This document shows positions 18,794 to 28,100 of a stretch of DNA of 64,000 nucleotides, piece by piece. The notes beneath the pieces are model-generated. The model was not told where the DNA came from, searched no databases, and saw nothing but the letters and a program-made list of their open reading frames with translations. This DNA comes from Bradyrhizobium diazoefficiens USDA 110 (lineage in GTDB: Bacteria > Pseudomonadota > Alphaproteobacteria > Rhizobiales > Xanthobacteraceae): positions 5,442,001-5,506,000 of the forward strand of contig NC_004463.1 of NCBI RefSeq assembly GCF_000011365.1, given 5' to 3'. Each line of letters starts with the position of its first letter. The first letter of the stretch is position 1. Made by a program: the position numbers and the translations under genes.

Positions 18794-20044
18794 ATGTCCT
18801 CACTCATCTTCACGCATACCGTGACCGAGCGCTTCCTGCGCTACGTCACCATCGACACCCAGTCCGATCCGGAATCCCCCAGCTCGCCCTCGACCGAGAA
18901 GCAGAAAGACCTCGGCCGCGTCCTCGTCACCGAGCTGAAGGCAATGGGCGTCGCCGACGCCCATCTCGACGACTACGGCTACGTTTACGCAACGATCCCG
19001 GCCAACACCGACAAGAAGGTGCCGGTGATCTGCTTCTGCTCGCACATGGACACCTCGCCCGACGTCACCGGCAAGGACGTGAAACCGCAGGTCGTGAAGA
19101 ACTATCGCGGCGGCGACATCACCCTGCCGGGCGATACCAGCCAGGTGATCCGCTTCGCCGAGCATCCCGCGCTGAAGAACCAGATCGGCAACGACATCAT
19201 CACCACCGACGGCACCACGCTGCTGGGCGCCGACAACAAGGCCGGCGTCGCCGAGATCATGGATGCCGCGCATTTCTTCATCTACAACCCCGATGCGAAG
19301 CACGGCACCCTCAAGATCCTGTTCACGCCGGACGAGGAAATCGGCCGCGGCGTCGACAATGTCGACATCAAGAAGCTTGGCGCCGATTTCGGCTACACCA
19401 TGGACGGCGAGACCGCGGGCTCCGTCGAGGACGAGACCTTCTCGGCTGATGGTGCCACCATCACCATCAACGGCGTCAGTGCCCATCCGGGCTATGCCAA
19501 GGGCAAGATGGAGCACGCGATCAAGATCGCAGCCGCCATCGTCGAGCGACTCCCGAAGGAAGGCTGTTCGCCCGAGACGACGTCAGGCAAGCAGGGCTTC
19601 CTGCATCCAATCGGCATCGACGGTGCGCTCGAGCAGGCAACGCTCTCCTTCATCGTGCGCGACTTCACCGACGAAGGGCTGAAGGAGAAGGAGGTCCTGC
19701 TCGAGAACATCGTCAAGGATGTGATGAAGGACTATCCGCGCTCGACCTACAAGTTCGAGGTCAAGGAGCAGTATCGCAACATGAAGCAGGTGATCGACCG
19801 TCACCCGCACATTCTCGAATACGCCATCGAGGCGATCCGCCGCGCCGGCCTGCGCCCGATGCGCACCGCGATCCGCGGCGGCACCGACGGCTCGCGCCTG
19901 TCCTTCATGGGCCTGCCCTGCCCCAACATCTTCGCGGGCGAGCACGCGTTCCATTCGCGCCTGGAATGGGTCAGCCGGCAGGACATGGAAAAGGCGGTGC
20001 AGACGATCGTGCACCTCGCCATGATCTGGGAGGAGAAAGCGTAG
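18794..20044 (+). CDS. pepT: tripeptide aminopeptidase (peptidase T)
   Basis: M20 di-zinc metallopeptidase that releases the N-terminal residue of tripeptides in the cytoplasm. 416 residues. Metal/catalytic motifs: HMDTSPD near residue 78, DNKAGVAEI near 140, the catalytic Glu in TPDEEIGRG near 174, and DGE near 196; the dimerisation domain follows and the last His is in AGEHAFHSR. Length agrees with the family (about 410). Confidence 0.95.
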   Translation: MSSLIFTHTVTERFLRYVTIDTQSDPESPSSPSTEKQKDLGRVLVTELKAMGVADAHLDDYGYVYATIPANTDKKVPVICFCSHMDTSPDVTGKDVKPQVVKNYRGGDITLPGDTSQVIRFAEHPALKNQIGNDIITTDGTTLLGADNKAGVAEIMDAAHFFIYNPDAKHGTLKILFTPDEEIGRGVDNVDIKKLGADFGYTMDGETAGSVEDETFSADGATITINGVSAHPGYAKGKMEHAIKIAAAIVERLPKEGCSPETTSGKQGFLHPIGIDGALEQATLSFIVRDFTDEGLKEKEVLLENIVKDVMKDYPRSTYKFEVKEQYRNMKQVIDRHPHILEYAIEAIRRAGLRPMRTAIRGGTDGSRLSFMGLPCPNIFAGEHAFHSRLEWVSRQDMEKAVQTIVHLAMIWEEKA

Positions 20045-20131
20045 GCGCGCGGCTAATCTCGGCGCGCGAAATAATTCCAAGCCCTAGGGAACGTTGGCGA
20101 TCCAAGTCCCAAGGACGAAGATTGTGAGCAC

Positions 20132-20169
20132 AAAGGCCTTAGCCGGTCAGCCCCGGGCTGGGGCCTTTT
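20132..20169. terminator. terminator between convergent pepT and the CDF transporter gene
   Basis: aaaggcc (20132) pairs with ggcctttt (20162-20169), with an inner agcc/ggct pairing. It has A-rich and T-rich flanks in both orientations, so it can serve both convergent genes. Confidence 0.55.
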
Positions 20170-20203
20170 CGCGTCTCGATTGCGCCCGGGACCAGCCTGC
20201 CCC

Positions 20204-20920
20204 TCAGGCGGTCGCAGCAGCTTGGCCGCCGCGATACTCCGCCCACGCTTGCCGCAGGATCTGCAAAGATGAGGTGAGGAAAATTCCCGCCATCACGGCG
20301 GCAACAGCGAGATCAGGCCATGCCGTTCCGGTACCGAATACGCCAACGGCAGCAATCATCACAATGACGTTGCCGACCGCGTCATTGCGCGAGCAGAGCC
20401 ATACCGACCGCACGTTGGCGTCGCCGTCCTTGTAGCGCGCGAGCAGGAGAACCGAGGTCAGATTCGCCGCCAGCGCGGCCAGGCTCATCGCTCCCATCAG
20501 CTCCGCACGGGGAAGCCCCAGGATCAGGGTCTGATAGACCGTTGATCCGAACACCCAGGCTGCCATCGCGCTGAGCGACACCCCCTTGAACAGTGCGGCG
20601 GTGGCCCGTGTCTTGAGGCTCGCGCCGATGACCGAAAGGCTCAAGCCGTAGGTGACTGTATCGGCCAGGAAGTCGAGAGCGTCGGCCTTGAGAGCCTGCG
20701 AGCCGGCCAAGTGGCCCGCCACCATTTCGCTCACGAACATCGCCGCGTTGATGGCGATGACGGTCCACAATATGCGCTTGTATCGTGGATCAAGCCCGTC
20801 GAAGACCGGAACACCTGCCGAGCAGCAGTCGGCGCAGCCCGACGTGGCGACCTCCTCCACGCGGGGTTTGGCGGCCTTCTCGCAGCACGCGTCGTGTGAG
20901 CAGCAGGACTCTTCAGGCAC
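20204..20920 (-). CDS. cation diffusion facilitator-like metal transporter with Cys-rich N-terminus
   Basis: 238 residues from GTG at 20920, chosen because GGAGGGAG lies eight bases upstream; the frame is open further upstream but without a ribosome binding site. The N-terminus has clustered cysteines (SCCSHDACC and CADCC) that probably bind metal. Six hydrophobic helices follow; helix 2 has ADALDFLAD and helix 5 has SRNDAVGN in place of the classical HxxxD, so metal specificity may differ from zinc exporters. It is divergent from the ECF sigma gene and begins the metal island. Confidence 0.8.
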   Translation of the reverse strand: MPEESCCSHDACCEKAAKPRVEEVATSGCADCCSAGVPVFDGLDPRYKRILWTVIAINAAMFVSEMVAGHLAGSQALKADALDFLADTVTYGLSLSVIGASLKTRATAALFKGVSLSAMAAWVFGSTVYQTLILGLPRAELMGAMSLAALAANLTSVLLLARYKDGDANVRSVWLCSRNDAVGNVIVMIAAVGVFGTGTAWPDLAVAAVMAGIFLTSSLQILRQAWAEYRGGQAAATA

Positions 20921-21109
20921 TCCAGGCTCCCTCCGGCGTCCCATTTTACCATGCGCCTGTAACGATGGCGATCTTCCAGGCGCGGTTCCACAATTGCCTC
21001 GGCCTCTAGTCCCTACGAACGAAGTCATCCCAATCCGCGTTGCGGACCACTCGATCGACCCCTCGCACCGTTTGCCTTGGAGGAGGAAAATGAGAACCTT
21101 GCGAACTGA

Positions 21110-21139
21110 CTGTAACCAAGTCGGCAATACGAGCGAACT
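21110..21139 (+). promoter_or_regulatory. ECF-sigma-type promoter, autoregulatory (copy 1)
   Basis: CTGTAACC (21110-21117), 16 bp, CGAACT (21134-21139), directly before the sigma-factor gene. The same two boxes with the same 16-bp spacing recur at 22377-22406. A GTAACC-N16-CGAA promoter is what I recall for Caulobacter SigF, whose anti-sigma factor is NrsF. The -10 box is only 15 bases from the sigma ATG, so the transcript leader must be very short. Confidence 0.75.
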
Positions 21140-21153
21140 ATAGCCATGTGGGT

Positions 21154-21711
21154 ATGACGACCACGGAAACCGAGCTCAAGGCACTCATGCTTGCCAGCCA
21201 GGATGGCGATGCTGCGGCGCATCGCATGCTGCTTGAGCGGCTGAGCCGCCATTTGCGCGCCTATTACAAGGGCAAGTTCGCGAAAATAGGCCGAGGCGTG
21301 GCGGAGGCCGAGGATCTGGTTCAGGAGGCCGTGCTGGCGATCCACCTCCAGCGACACACCTACGATCCGCAGGAGCTGTTAACGCCCTGGGTGCACGCGA
21401 TCGCGCGCTACAAGCTGATCGATTTTCTCCGCCGAAACCGGGCCTCGGTTACCGACGTGCCGATCGACGAGGCGGGCGACGTCATTGCCAATGACGATAA
21501 CCTCAGCGCCGAGAGCAGCTTCGATCTCAGGCGGTTGCTCAAACACCTGCCGGAAAAGATGCAATGCGCGATCGAGGCCGTGAAACTCGACGGGCTGAGC
21601 GTCGCTGAAGCGGCACAGCGCTGCCACATCTCGGAATCGGGCGTGAAGGTCAATATTCACCGCGGGCTGAAGACCCTGGCGGCGTTGATCGCACAGAGGA
21701 CGCAAACATGA
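21154..21711 (+). CDS. sigF: ECF-family RNA polymerase sigma factor (SigF type)
   Basis: 185 residues from ATG at 21154 (GTG at 21148 is also possible). Region 2 at about residues 20-95 includes AEDLVQEAVLAIHLQRHTY and the promoter-melting stretch WVHAIARYKLIDFLRRN. Region 4 at about 130-180 includes LPEKMQCAIEAVKLDGLSVAEAAQRCHISESGVKVNIHRGLKTL. The stop overlaps the anti-sigma start (ATGA). With NrsF it forms a membrane sensor pair that in Caulobacter responds to chromate and cadmium (recalled). Confidence 0.88.
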   Translation: MTTTETELKALMLASQDGDAAAHRMLLERLSRHLRAYYKGKFAKIGRGVAEAEDLVQEAVLAIHLQRHTYDPQELLTPWVHAIARYKLIDFLRRNRASVTDVPIDEAGDVIANDDNLSAESSFDLRRLLKHLPEKMQCAIEAVKLDGLSVAEAAQRCHISESGVKVNIHRGLKTLAALIAQRTQT

Positions 21712-22349
21712 AGACGGACGAGCTGATCAGCGCGCTCAGCGCGGGTGTCGAACCGGTCAACCGGCGACAGGTCAACCGCAGCGTCGGCACTGCGCTTGTG
21801 GTTGGAATGGCCGTTGCAATCGGAGTCACGTTCTTGGCACTCGGTGTCCGCACCGACCTGACCACGCCACGCACCCTGATTTTTCTGTTCCTGAAGATCG
21901 CATTCGCGTTCGGCACCACAGGCGCGGCGGCGGTCTATCTGGCACGGCTGGCGCGGCCTGGCGGGGAACGAAGGGTATCCCCGGGCCTCGCCGCACTGCC
22001 CTTTGTGGCGATCCTCCTGCTTGCCGGCATCAGCCTTGGGCAGGCGCCGAGCTCGCACTGGGACAGGATGGTGATGGGCGATCAATGGCTCGAATGCCTC
22101 ATCTCGATTCCGATCATCGCGATTGTCCCGTTTGCCGTCGTCATCTGGGCTGTGCGACAGGCGGCTCCGACCAATCTGGTCCGTACCGGCGCCTTCAGCG
22201 GGCTCGTCGCAGGTGGCATGAGCGCGATGGCCTATGCGCTTCACTGCACCGACGACTCGCTGCCCTTCGTCGCGCTCTGGTATGGCGGTACGATCGTGCT
22301 GTGCACCCTCGCAGGCGCATTGTTGGGACCCCGGCTGCTGCGCTGGTGA
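21708..22349 (+). CDS. nrsF: NrsF-type membrane anti-sigma factor (DUF1109)
   Basis: 213 residues with six hydrophobic helices, starting MKTDELISALSAGVEPV, the short cytoplasmic N-terminus that holds the sigma factor. Cysteines lie at 130 (WLECLIS), 180 (LHCTDD) and 199. The Caulobacter NrsF is reported to need two cysteines at almost the same positions (131 and 181, from memory) for metal sensing, so the sensor appears intact. Overlaps the sigma gene by four bases, as expected for coupled synthesis of sigma and anti-sigma factors. Confidence 0.88.
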   Translation: MKTDELISALSAGVEPVNRRQVNRSVGTALVVGMAVAIGVTFLALGVRTDLTTPRTLIFLFLKIAFAFGTTGAAAVYLARLARPGGERRVSPGLAALPFVAILLLAGISLGQAPSSHWDRMVMGDQWLECLISIPIIAIVPFAVVIWAVRQAAPTNLVRTGAFSGLVAGGMSAMAYALHCTDDSLPFVALWYGGTIVLCTLAGALLGPRLLRW

Positions 22350-22376
22350 GAGGCTGCACTCACGTCGGCGTGAGCC

Positions 22377-22406
22377 TGTAACCGACTCGCGGATGGCTCC
22401 GAACTC
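22377..22406 (+). promoter_or_regulatory. ECF-sigma-type promoter (copy 2)
   Basis: CTGTAACC (22377-22384), 16 bp, CGAACT (22401-22406), identical boxes and spacing to the sequence before the sigma gene. It lies 28 bp after nrsF and about 50 bp before the small secreted protein gene at 22459, so it can drive that gene and possibly the metal-efflux genes beyond. Confidence 0.75.
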
Positions 22407-22458
22407 CTCAGAAGAAGCGCAACAGAGGCGCTTCCGCGAAAATCATGGAGCCGGAACT

Positions 22459-22713
22459 ATGTTGACGAAGAGCCTTCTCGCACTCACGCTTCTCTTGGCC
22501 GTCTCGGCCAGCGCCCATGCGGGCTCGACCATTTCCGACAGGAGCTATTGGCCGAATGAGGCCAGGCAAACCTCGCAATCCAGAACGTTTGTCCTACCTC
22601 AAGGCCCGTATTCCGCGTTGGCCTATGATCGACAAGCGCCTGAGCTGCCCGCCACCGCACCGGCGGGCGGCGCATCCGGATGGCGTTATCAGGGAGGCCC
22701 CAAATCCCATTAG
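22459..22713 (+). CDS. small secreted protein, first target of the ECF promoter
   Basis: 84 residues from ATG at 22459, with GGAGCCGGA about eight bases upstream. A clear signal peptide (LTKSLLALTLLLAVSASAHA, cleavage before GST) leaves a mature protein of about 62 residues, rich in Ser, Pro and aromatic residues, without Cys. No family recognised. Because a copy of the ECF promoter precedes it, it is probably induced together with sigF under metal stress. Confidence 0.75.
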   Translation: MLTKSLLALTLLLAVSASAHAGSTISDRSYWPNEARQTSQSRTFVLPQGPYSALAYDRQAPELPATAPAGGASGWRYQGGPKSH

Positions 22714-22774
22714 GATTGCGCAATAACATGGTACTCCGCGATCGCTCGAAACGGTTAACCACCAGCGCTCCCTG

Positions 22775-22825
22775 CTCTCACACTTGTGAACCGGGGGACT
22801 TTCCAGTGTTGCCACCGTGTGAGAG
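22775..22825 (+). promoter_or_regulatory. hairpin that can sequester the ribosome binding site of the next gene
   Basis: ctctcacac (22775-22783) and gtgtgagag (22817-22825) are perfect 9-bp complements with a 33-nt loop. The right arm contains GAGAG, the only Shine-Dalgarno-like sequence before ATG 22835, nine bases away. In mRNA the stem would block initiation. It might be a regulated switch or simply an operator for a dimeric repressor. Confidence 0.45.
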
Positions 22826-22834
22826 TGTCGCGCA

Positions 22835-23194
22835 ATGATGGCTTGTCGCATCCTCAGGCTCGTGCTCGCGGTCCTCGTGACCGCGGGGCTGATGGTTGCG
22901 CCGCTGGTGACACCAGCAGCGGCGGAGCCTCTGATGGCTAGCGACATGCAGATGACCGGCGCACAGGACATGTCGGCGGACATGCCGTGCTGCCCCGACG
23001 AGCAGAACAGCAAGCAATGCCAGGACTGCCCGCTCCTCGCGATCTGCATGCTGAAGGCGTTGCAGGCAGGACGTGTCGTCGCGACCGCCATCCGCTATGC
23101 GCGTCCTCTCGCGCTGCTTCGGCCGCTCGATGATGCCATCGGCGACGGCCTCACCCGCCCACCTCCGGATCATCCCCCTCGATCGATCGTCTGA
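22835..23194 (+). CDS. small exported Cys/Met-rich protein of the metal island
   Basis: 119 residues. Signal peptide over about 1-30 (ending TPAAAEP). The mature part begins with a Met-rich stretch (SDMQMTGAQDMSADM), followed by the cysteine cluster CCPDE...CQDCPLLAIC, then a C-terminal segment rich in Arg/Pro. Met and Cys clustering suggests binding of Cu(I) or a similar soft metal in the periplasm (inference). It precedes the FixH-like and CusB genes. No named family recognised. Confidence 0.7.
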   Translation: MMACRILRLVLAVLVTAGLMVAPLVTPAAAEPLMASDMQMTGAQDMSADMPCCPDEQNSKQCQDCPLLAICMLKALQAGRVVATAIRYARPLALLRPLDDAIGDGLTRPPPDHPPRSIV

Positions 23195-23315
23195 CAGGCG
23201 CTCCGCCGCCTGGTGAACATGCGTGCCGCAATCGGCGCGCATGGCTGCATACCGTCTCGCGACGCGTCACGTCGTTGCGTGCGACTCCATCAGACCCGTC
23301 GAGGAAATTGAAATC

Positions 23316-23714
23316 ATGACAACGTCCCACGTCGCGCGCGCCGCCATGGCCGCGCTGATCGCCACCGCGTTTGCGACCTCCGCACGCGCCGAAATCAAGA
23401 ACTATGAATTCCAGCTCATGCAGCCGACCGTCAAGGCCGGCGCCGATCGCATCGTGACGGTACGGCTGGTCAACAAGACCTCCGGCAAGACCGTGCCGGA
23501 TGCCGTGGTCTTCGCCAGCCGGCTCGACATGGCGCCCGACGGCATGCAGGAGATGGCCACCAAGGTCACGCCGATGCCGGGCACCGAGCCCGGCACCTAC
23601 CGTTTCAAGGCCACCTTCGGCATGGCCGGGCGCTGGCAGCTCTCGCTTGGCGCCAAGGTGCAGGGCGAAAGCGGCACGGTCGAAAACAAGCTCGTCGTCA
23701 CGGCCGAGCAATGA
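23316..23714 (+). CDS. FixH/YtkA-like periplasmic protein
   Basis: 132 residues from ATG at 23316 with GAGGAAATTG upstream. Signal peptide to about residue 25 (TSARA-EI). The rest is a single immunoglobulin-like domain of the YtkA/FixH kind: YEFQLMQPTVKAGADRIVTVRL near the start, then an MxPDGMQEM stretch and GTYRFKATFGMAGRWQLSL. Proteins of this type sit before cusB-like genes in many proteobacterial copper clusters. The stop overlaps the next start by four bases. Confidence 0.8.
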   Translation: MTTSHVARAAMAALIATAFATSARAEIKNYEFQLMQPTVKAGADRIVTVRLVNKTSGKTVPDAVVFASRLDMAPDGMQEMATKVTPMPGTEPGTYRFKATFGMAGRWQLSLGAKVQGESGTVENKLVVTAEQ

Positions 23715-25147
23715 GCAAGAGCCGCCTCATCGGCACTACCGCTGCGCTTGTCGCAGCGGTAGGCGCCGCGCTGTTTGCCGGCAGCTTTTTGCCGGCGAAT
23801 GGCGATCCGATTTTGTCCGCAGCGAATGCGGCGGATACGGCCGCCCCGCTCTATTATCAGGATCCGGACGGCAAGCCGCTCTATTCGCCGACGCCGAAGA
23901 AGACCGAGGACGGCCGCGACTACGTCGCCGTACCGGCGCCGTCCGATGCCGACGAGCCTAAAGGCGAGCACAAGGCCGATCGCAAGATCAAATATTACCG
24001 CAACCCGATGGGCCTGCCCGACACCTCACCAGTGCCGAAGAAGGATTCGATGGGGATGGATTACATCGCCGTCTATGACGGCGACGACAGCGACGACGGT
24101 TCGGTCAAGCTGTCGCCCGGCAAAATCCAGCGCAGCGGCGTCAAATCGGAGCCTGCCGAACTACGGCGGCTGCGGACGCTGGTGCGCGCGCCCGGCACTA
24201 TCCAGCTCGACGAACGCCGGATCTCGGTCATCGCCATGCGCGCCGAGAGTTTTGTGCAGAAGGTTGCCGACGTCACCACCGGAAGCCGCGTGACCAAGGG
24301 GCAGTCGCTGATGGAGATCTACAGTCCGGCCGTATCGTCCGCAGCGGCCGAATATCTCGCGACCATCACCTCGAAGACGACCGCGGGCATCGAACCCTAC
24401 GGCCGGGGCTCGCGGCAGCGGCTGGTCAATCTCGATGTCCCCGAACCCGTCATCGCCGAGATGGAGAAGAGCCATGCGGTGCCGATCACCATCCAATGGT
24501 CGTCGCCGCGTGACGGCATCGTGCTCCAGCGCAACGCCATCGACGGCATGCGCGCCCAGCCCGGCGACATCCTGTTTCGCATCGCCGATATCTCGCTGGT
24601 GTGGGCCAATGTCGACGTCGCCGAGCGCGACCTCGGCGGCATTGCCGTCGGCCAGCCCGTGACGGTGCGGGCGCGCAGCTATCCCGGTCGGGATTTTGGC
24701 GGCCGGATCAGCGTCATCTATCCGCAGCTGAACAAGGAAACGCGCACAGCGCGGATACGGATCGAACTCGCCAACGACGATCTCGCGCTGCTTCCCGACA
24801 TGTATGTCGATGCCGCGATCGATACCGGCAATCCGGCGCCGGTGCTCAGCGTGGCCGAAAGCGCGGTGCTCGACACCGGCAGCCGGCAGGCCGTCCTGGT
24901 CGACAAGGGACAGGGCCGCTTCGAGCCGCGCGAGGTCAAGCTCGGGCGGCGGGGCGACGGCTATGTCGAGATCCGCGACGGGCTTGCCGAGGGCGACGTC
25001 ATCGTCACCTCCGCCAACTTCCTGATCGATGCCGAGAGCAACCTCAAGGCGGCCCTCAAAGGACTCGCCGAAGGCGGCAACGCCCAAGGCACTAACGCGC
25101 AAGGCACTGATGCGCACGGCGGCCACGCGATGGGAGGCAAGCCATGA
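23711..25147 (+). CDS. cusB: CusB-type RND efflux periplasmic adaptor
   Basis: 478 residues. Signal/anchor helix at about 8-26. Two tandem copies of a short heavy-metal-binding-like unit follow: residues about 47-74 (YYQDPDGKPLYSPTP...YVAV) and about 93-122 (YYRNPMGLPDTSPVPKKDSMGMDYIAV). The second keeps the Met residues and the first has lost them. Then come the barrel-sandwich (VTTGSRVTKGQSLMEIYSP) and beta-barrel domains, and a Gly/His tail (DAHGGHAMGG). It links the CusA pump to an outer-membrane channel. Confidence 0.92.
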   Translation: MSKSRLIGTTAALVAAVGAALFAGSFLPANGDPILSAANAADTAAPLYYQDPDGKPLYSPTPKKTEDGRDYVAVPAPSDADEPKGEHKADRKIKYYRNPMGLPDTSPVPKKDSMGMDYIAVYDGDDSDDGSVKLSPGKIQRSGVKSEPAELRRLRTLVRAPGTIQLDERRISVIAMRAESFVQKVADVTTGSRVTKGQSLMEIYSPAVSSAAAEYLATITSKTTAGIEPYGRGSRQRLVNLDVPEPVIAEMEKSHAVPITIQWSSPRDGIVLQRNAIDGMRAQPGDILFRIADISLVWANVDVAERDLGGIAVGQPVTVRARSYPGRDFGGRISVIYPQLNKETRTARIRIELANDDLALLPDMYVDAAIDTGNPAPVLSVAESAVLDTGSRQAVLVDKGQGRFEPREVKLGRRGDGYVEIRDGLAEGDVIVTSANFLIDAESNLKAALKGLAEGGNAQGTNAQGTDAHGGHAMGGKP

Positions 25148-28100
25148 TCGCGCGCATCATCGCCTGGTCGGCACGCAACCTGCTGCTGGTCCTGTTCGGC
25201 ACCGGCTTTGCCGCCGCGGCCGGCCTCTATGCCTTGCTCCATCTGCCGCTGGACGCCATTCCAGACCTCTCCGACACCCAGGTCATCGTCTACACCGAAT
25301 ATCAGGGCCAGGCGCCCCAGGTGATCGAGGATCAGGTCACCTATCCCCTCACCACTGCGATGCTGACGGTGCCAAGGTCGAAGGTGGTGCGCGGCTTCTC
25401 CTTCTTCGGCGTCTCCTTCGTCTACGTCATCTTCGAGGACGGTACCGACATCTACTGGGCCCGTTCGCGCGTGCTCGAATTCCTCAACGGCGCCGCGTCG
25501 CGGCTGCCCGCCGGCGTCACGCCCACGATCGGGCCCGACGCCACCGGCGTCGGCTGGGTCTACCAATATGCGGTGATGTCCAAGGAATTGAACCTTGCTG
25601 AGACGCGGACGATCCAGGACTGGAATCTGAAGTTTGCGCTCGCCAAGGCGGAAGGCGTGGCGGAGATCGCGAGCATCGGCGGCTTCGTGCGGCAATACAA
25701 CGTCATCCTCGATCCGCAGCGCATGCGCGACCTCGGCATCACCATGCAGAAGATGCGCGATGCCATCCGCGCCAGCAATGCCGACGTCGGCGGCCGCACC
25801 GTCGAGCTTTCCGAGTTCGAATATGTCATTCGCGGCAAGGGCTATCTGAAAAGCGTCGACGACATCGGCAACATCGTGCTGAAGACCGACAACGGAACGC
25901 CGGTCAAGCTGCGCGACGTCGCCCGCGTCGAGCTCGGACCGGACGAGCGGCGCGGCATCGCCGAGCTCAACGGCGAGGGCGAGGTGGCGAGCGGCATCGT
26001 GCTGCAGCGCTTCGGCATGAACGCACTCGACGTAATCGAGGGCGTCAAGAAGCGATTCAGGGAGATCGCAACCAGCCTGCCGAAATCGGTCGAGATCGTT
26101 CCGGTCTACGACCGCTCCAACCTGATCAAGGCCGCGATCGAGACGCTCCGGCATACGCTGCTCGAGGAGAGCATCGTGGTGGCGCTGGTCTGCATCGTGT
26201 TCCTGCTGCATGTCCGCAGCGCGCTGGTTGCCATCCTGATGCTCCCCGTCGGGGTGCTGATGGCGTTCGGGGCGATGAAGCTGCTCGGGATCGGCTCCAA
26301 CATCATGAGCCTCGGCGGCATCGCGATCGCGATCGGCGCCATGATCGACGCGGCGATCGTCATGATCGAGAACGCGCACAAGCATCTCGAGCGCGCCGCG
26401 CCCGGCCATTCGCGGGTGGCGATCCTGATCGAGGCCGCCGCCGAGGTCGGCCCGGCGCTGTTCTTCAGCCTGCTGATCATCACCGTCTCGTTCATGCCGA
26501 TCTTCACCCTGGAATCGCAGGAGGGCCGGCTGTTCAGCCCGCTCGCCTTCACCAAGACCTTCGCGATGGCGGCGGCGGCGCTGCTGTCGGTCACGCTGGT
26601 GCCGGCGCTGATGGTGATCTTCGTCCGCGGCAGGATCATCCCGGAGCACAAGAACCCGATCAACCGCTTCCTGATCTGGATCTACCGGCCGGTGATATCA
26701 GGCGTGCTGCGGGCGCGGATCCCAGTGATCTTGCTCGCACTTGGCGTGCTCGCCGCCTCGATCTGGCCGGCAGGCCGGCTCGGCTCCGAGTTCATGCCGA
26801 ATCTCAACGAAGGCACCCTGCTCTACATGCCGACGACGCTTCCCGGCATTTCCGTGACCAAGGCGGCCGAGCTGATGCAGACCCAGGACCGCATCATCCG
26901 CTCGTTTCCGGAAGTCGCCTCGGTCTACGGCAAGGCCGGTCGTGCGGCAACCGCGACCGATCCGGCGCCGTCGGAGATGTTCGAGACCATCGTCGACCTC
27001 AAGCCGAAGGAGCAGTGGCGCGCCGGCGTGACGATCGACAGCCTGATCGCCGAGATGGACAAGGCGCTGCAGTTTCCGGGCGTCTCCAACGCCTGGACCA
27101 TGCCGATCAAGGCGCGCATCGACATGCTCTCGACCGGCATCCGCACCCCCGTTGGCATCAAGGTCATGGGCACCGATCTCGCCGGGATCGACAAGGTGGC
27201 CCGGCAGATCGAGCAGGTGCTCAAGGCGGTGCCCGGCACCTCCTCGGCCTATGCCGAGCGGAGCCTCGGCGGCTACTATCTCGAGATCACGCCGGACCGC
27301 GAGGCGCTGTCGCGTTACGGCATCATGGTGCAGGACGTGCAGGACACGATTGCGACCGCGCTCGGCGGCCAGACGGTGACGACGACCGTCGAGGGCCGGC
27401 AGCGCTTCACCGTCAACATGCGCTATCCGCGCGACCTGCGCGACAATCCGAAGGCGATCGCCAGCGACATCCTGGTGCCGATGCCGGGCGGCGGCGCCGT
27501 CCCGCTCGGCGAGGTCGCAAGCGTCACGCCGGCGCGCGGGCCGACCTCGATCCGGACCGAGAACGGCCAGCTCGCCACCTACATCTATGTCGACATCCGC
27601 GACCGTGACCTCGGCGGCTATGTCGCCGATGCGAGGGCTGCGGTGCAGGCGAGCGTCCAGTTCCCATCAGGCTACTATGTGGTCTGGAGCGGGCAATACG
27701 AATATCTGGAACGCGCCACCGCGCGGCTGAAGATCGTGGTGCCGGTAACGCTGCTGATCATCTTCCTGCTGCTCTACCTCAACTTCCGCTCGATCACCGA
27801 GACCATGATCGTGATGCTCTCCCTGCCCTTCGCCCTCGTCGGTGGCCTGTGGCTGATGTGGTGGCTCGGCTTCAATCTCTCGGTCGCGGTCGCCGTCGGC
27901 TTCATCGCGCTCGCGGGCGTGGCGGCCGAGACCGGCGTGGTGATGCTGATCTATCTCAACCACGCCCTTGCCGAGACCGAAGCGCGCTGCGCGCGCGCCG
28001 GCCGTGTCCTGACTCGCGACGATCTCGACAAGGCAATCATGGAAGGTGCGGTCGAGCGCGTCCGCCCGAAGATGATGACGGTGGTTGCGATCATGGCCGG

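Noticed and set aside
21090..21143. 17-codon frame after AGGAGGAAA just before sigF, a possible leader peptide
   Set aside because: The Shine-Dalgarno is only about three bases from the ATG, and the ECF promoter boxes lie inside the frame, so the autoregulated transcript would not include it.
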